This document shows, piece by piece, positions 31,510-32,713 of a DNA stretch of 32,713 bases. The first letter of the stretch is position 1. Each line of letters begins with the position of its first letter. Made by a program: the position numbers and the translations under genes. Below the pieces are notes generated by a model that had not been told where the DNA came from, did no database searches, and was given only the letters and a program-made list of their open reading frames with translations. Source of the stretch: Eubacterium sp. (lineage in GTDB: Bacteria; Bacillota; Clostridia; Lachnospirales; Lachnospiraceae); contig JAFRWY010000031.1 of NCBI GenBank assembly GCA_017437905.1, positions 1 to 32,713 on the forward strand, in the 5' to 3' direction.

Positions 31510-32375
31510 ATGACAGCTAAAATCATGAAATATTATAATAAAAAATGTCTGTCATCCATGCTGTGTCTTTTATACATGTTCTTTTCGGATCTTCCCATGG
31601 GTACGGAGGCTTATTATATCTATGTGAATTCTGAAAACCGGGAGATCAGCGCGGATGATCTGAAATCCTTCAACGGAAAGAAGATCGGTGTAAATCAGGG
31701 CAGTGTTCAGGAGGGACGAGAAGATATCCAATCAGCGTCTTTACAGTTCGAAAACAAATGCCGTCCTTTCACCGGATCTGGAGGACTGGATCAAGAAACA
31801 CGGAGAGATCCGGATCGGATACCGGGATGATTATCTTCCGTTTTGCGCAACGGATGAGAAGACGGGAGAACTGACGGGCGCGCTGAAGGATTATCTGGCA
31901 CATACCCGGAATAATCTGAACAATCCGAATCTTTCCTTCAAGACGGTTCCCTATGAATCTACGGGGGCCGCACTGGCAGCTCTCCAGGCAGGAGAAGTAG
32001 ACTGTGTATTTCCGGTGAATCTCAGTACATATGATGCAGAACAGAGAGGGGTACGTCTTACGGATGCGGCCATGAAGACGGAGATGAATGCCATCCTTCG
32101 GGTTTCGGATCCCCAGACGCTTTCGGAGGAAAGCCGTATCACATTTGCCGTAAATGCTGATATGCTCAATATAAACGCCTTTATCATGGAGCATTATCCC
32201 AATGCCCAAAGAAAAACGTTCAAAGGCCTTCCGGCATGTGTTATGATGCGGTAGCGGACGGAGATGCGGACTGTGTTCTGGTCAGCAATTACAGAATTCC
32301 CTCAGAAGAGGAAACCCTGAGAAAGAAGAATCTTTATACGGTTCCTACCGGAGAGTCTATACTATGTGGCAGAAG
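31510..32375 (+). pseudogene. Decayed SBP_bac_3-type sensor (kinase or cyclase) gene
   Basis: Three protein fragments lie in order but in different frames. Fragment 1 begins at ATG 31510 (GGGGG upstream) with a hydrophobic start and then NREISADDLKSFNGKKIGVN plus QGSVQEG. Fragment 2 (from about 31742) has LSPDLEDWIKKHGEIRIGYR, LPFCATDEKTGELTGALKDY and LQAGEVDCVFPVNLS. Fragment 3 (from about 32236) has YDAVADGDADCVLVSNYRI and LYTVPTGES. This is the pattern of tandem binding-protein sensor domains, like those of the intact kinase at 10205. Most of the first domain is deleted near 31720, a one-base shift occurs near 32230, and the membrane and output parts are missing after about 32360. No product can work as a sensor. 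Confidence 0.75.
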
Positions 32376-32429
32376 AAAAAATGACCGGATTTTAGGATAT
32401 GAATCCGAAGGTATAATGCTTGGCAGCTT

Positions 32430-32465
32430 CGGCCGGGAAACTGTAATGGTTTTTCGGCCGTTTTT
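32430..32465 (+). terminator. Intrinsic terminator after the decayed sensor
   Basis: Stem CGGCCGGGAAAC / GTTTTTCGGCCG (32430-32460, two G-U pairs) followed by TTTTT at 32461-32465. Confidence 0.85.
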
Positions 32466-32486
32466 ATGGTAAGGAGCCTTCTGATG

Positions 32487-32495
32487 TGGTAAAAT
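32487..32495 (+). promoter_or_regulatory. Extended -10 promoter of the last gene
   Basis: TGG-TAAAAT (TAAAAT 32490-32495) without a good -35, 66 nt before the ATG at 32562. It has the same TGGTAAAAT sequence as the promoter at 15683. Confidence 0.4.
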
Positions 32496-32561
32496 ACAGG
32501 TAGGATATTTCCCGTACAAATCAGTATCGGGGACATTTTTGAAGTAACGAGGAAAAGGTAC

Positions 32562-32713
32562 ATGAATCATAATGCAGGGCTGTTAAAAGCAAGCGTACTG
32601 GCAGCAAAGATCGTTCTTGGATTTTTGCTTGTTTTTAATGCCGCTATTTTCGTTATTTACGGCCTGCTCGACCGGGGAGACACCATGGGTGATGACCCGG
32701 TGCGGTTTATTGA
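32562..32713 (+). CDS. N-terminus of a membrane protein, truncated by the window end
   Basis: ATG at 32562 behind GAGGAAAAGG. Fifty codons are visible and the frame is still open at the window edge. A short polar start (MNHNAGLLKASVLAAK) leads into one hydrophobic helix (IVLGFLLVFNAAIFVIYGLL) and then a charged stretch DRGDTMGDDPVRFI. The helix followed by a charged region suits the signal anchor of a sensor, transporter subunit or exported protein. Too little is present to name a family. Confidence 0.6.
   Translation, partial: MNHNAGLLKASVLAAKIVLGFLLVFNAAIFVIYGLLDRGDTMGDDPVRFI

Overview
The window looks like chromosomal DNA from a Gram-positive, low-to-mid GC clostridium, most likely a Lachnospiraceae member. 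The signs are strong GGAGG ribosome binding sites, lipoprotein signal peptides, choline/glucan-type cell-wall-binding repeats, a TSCPD protein, a LytS-like kinase paired with a receiver/SARP-type regulator, and many hybrid sensor kinases. The genus cannot be fixed from the sequence. I see no rRNA, tRNA, CRISPR array, phage or insertion sequence.

Left part (1-6.1 kb): a terminator from an upstream gene, a six-helix membrane protein (minus), cardiolipin synthase (plus) behind a promoter overlapped by a perfect palindrome, and a large TIR-transmembrane-beta-propeller protein (minus). 6.2-13.8 kb: a signalling operon with a hybrid kinase, a sugar-type solute-binding lipoprotein and a second hybrid kinase carrying two binding-protein-like sensor domains. 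There is no permease and no DNA-binding output. It is followed by the C-terminal remnant of an unrecognised protein. 13.8-15.6 kb: an NAD(P)-binding oxidoreductase with its own terminator, then another remnant carrying an in-frame amber codon.

15.6-23.5 kb: a secreted wall-binding/leucine-rich/SLH-like mosaic protein, a small membrane protein overlapping alpha-acetolactate decarboxylase, a membrane SpoIIE-type phosphatase, a fusion of a (p)ppGpp-hydrolase-like HD domain to an APH-like kinase, and two tandem VOC proteins closed by a strong terminator. 23.6-28.5 kb: a tightly coupled unit of a 26-codon small ORF, a TAXI solute-binding lipoprotein and a GltS glutamate symporter, followed by a TSCPD protein and a two-component pair whose kinase is split by an amber codon.

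28.5-32.7 kb is a decay zone: a subtilase with wall-binding repeats wrecked by a deletion and two frameshifts, the last helix of a GGDEF domain overlapping the start of an intact VanY-type carboxypeptidase, an endonuclease/exonuclease/phosphatase lipoprotein (minus), a frameshifted sensor, and the start of a membrane protein that runs off the window.

The most interesting points are: (1) the HD-hydrolase/APH-kinase fusion, in which every hydrolase catalytic residue is present at SpoT/Rel spacing; (2) a conserved direct-repeat promoter shared by the phosphatase, the fusion gene and the carboxypeptidase, suggesting one regulon; (3) the TAXI-GltS coupling, which suggests a binding-protein-assisted glutamate symporter; (4) a membrane sensor module shared by the SpoIIE phosphatase and the LytS-like kinase 7 kb away; (5) a kinase/binding-protein/kinase operon without transporter or output.
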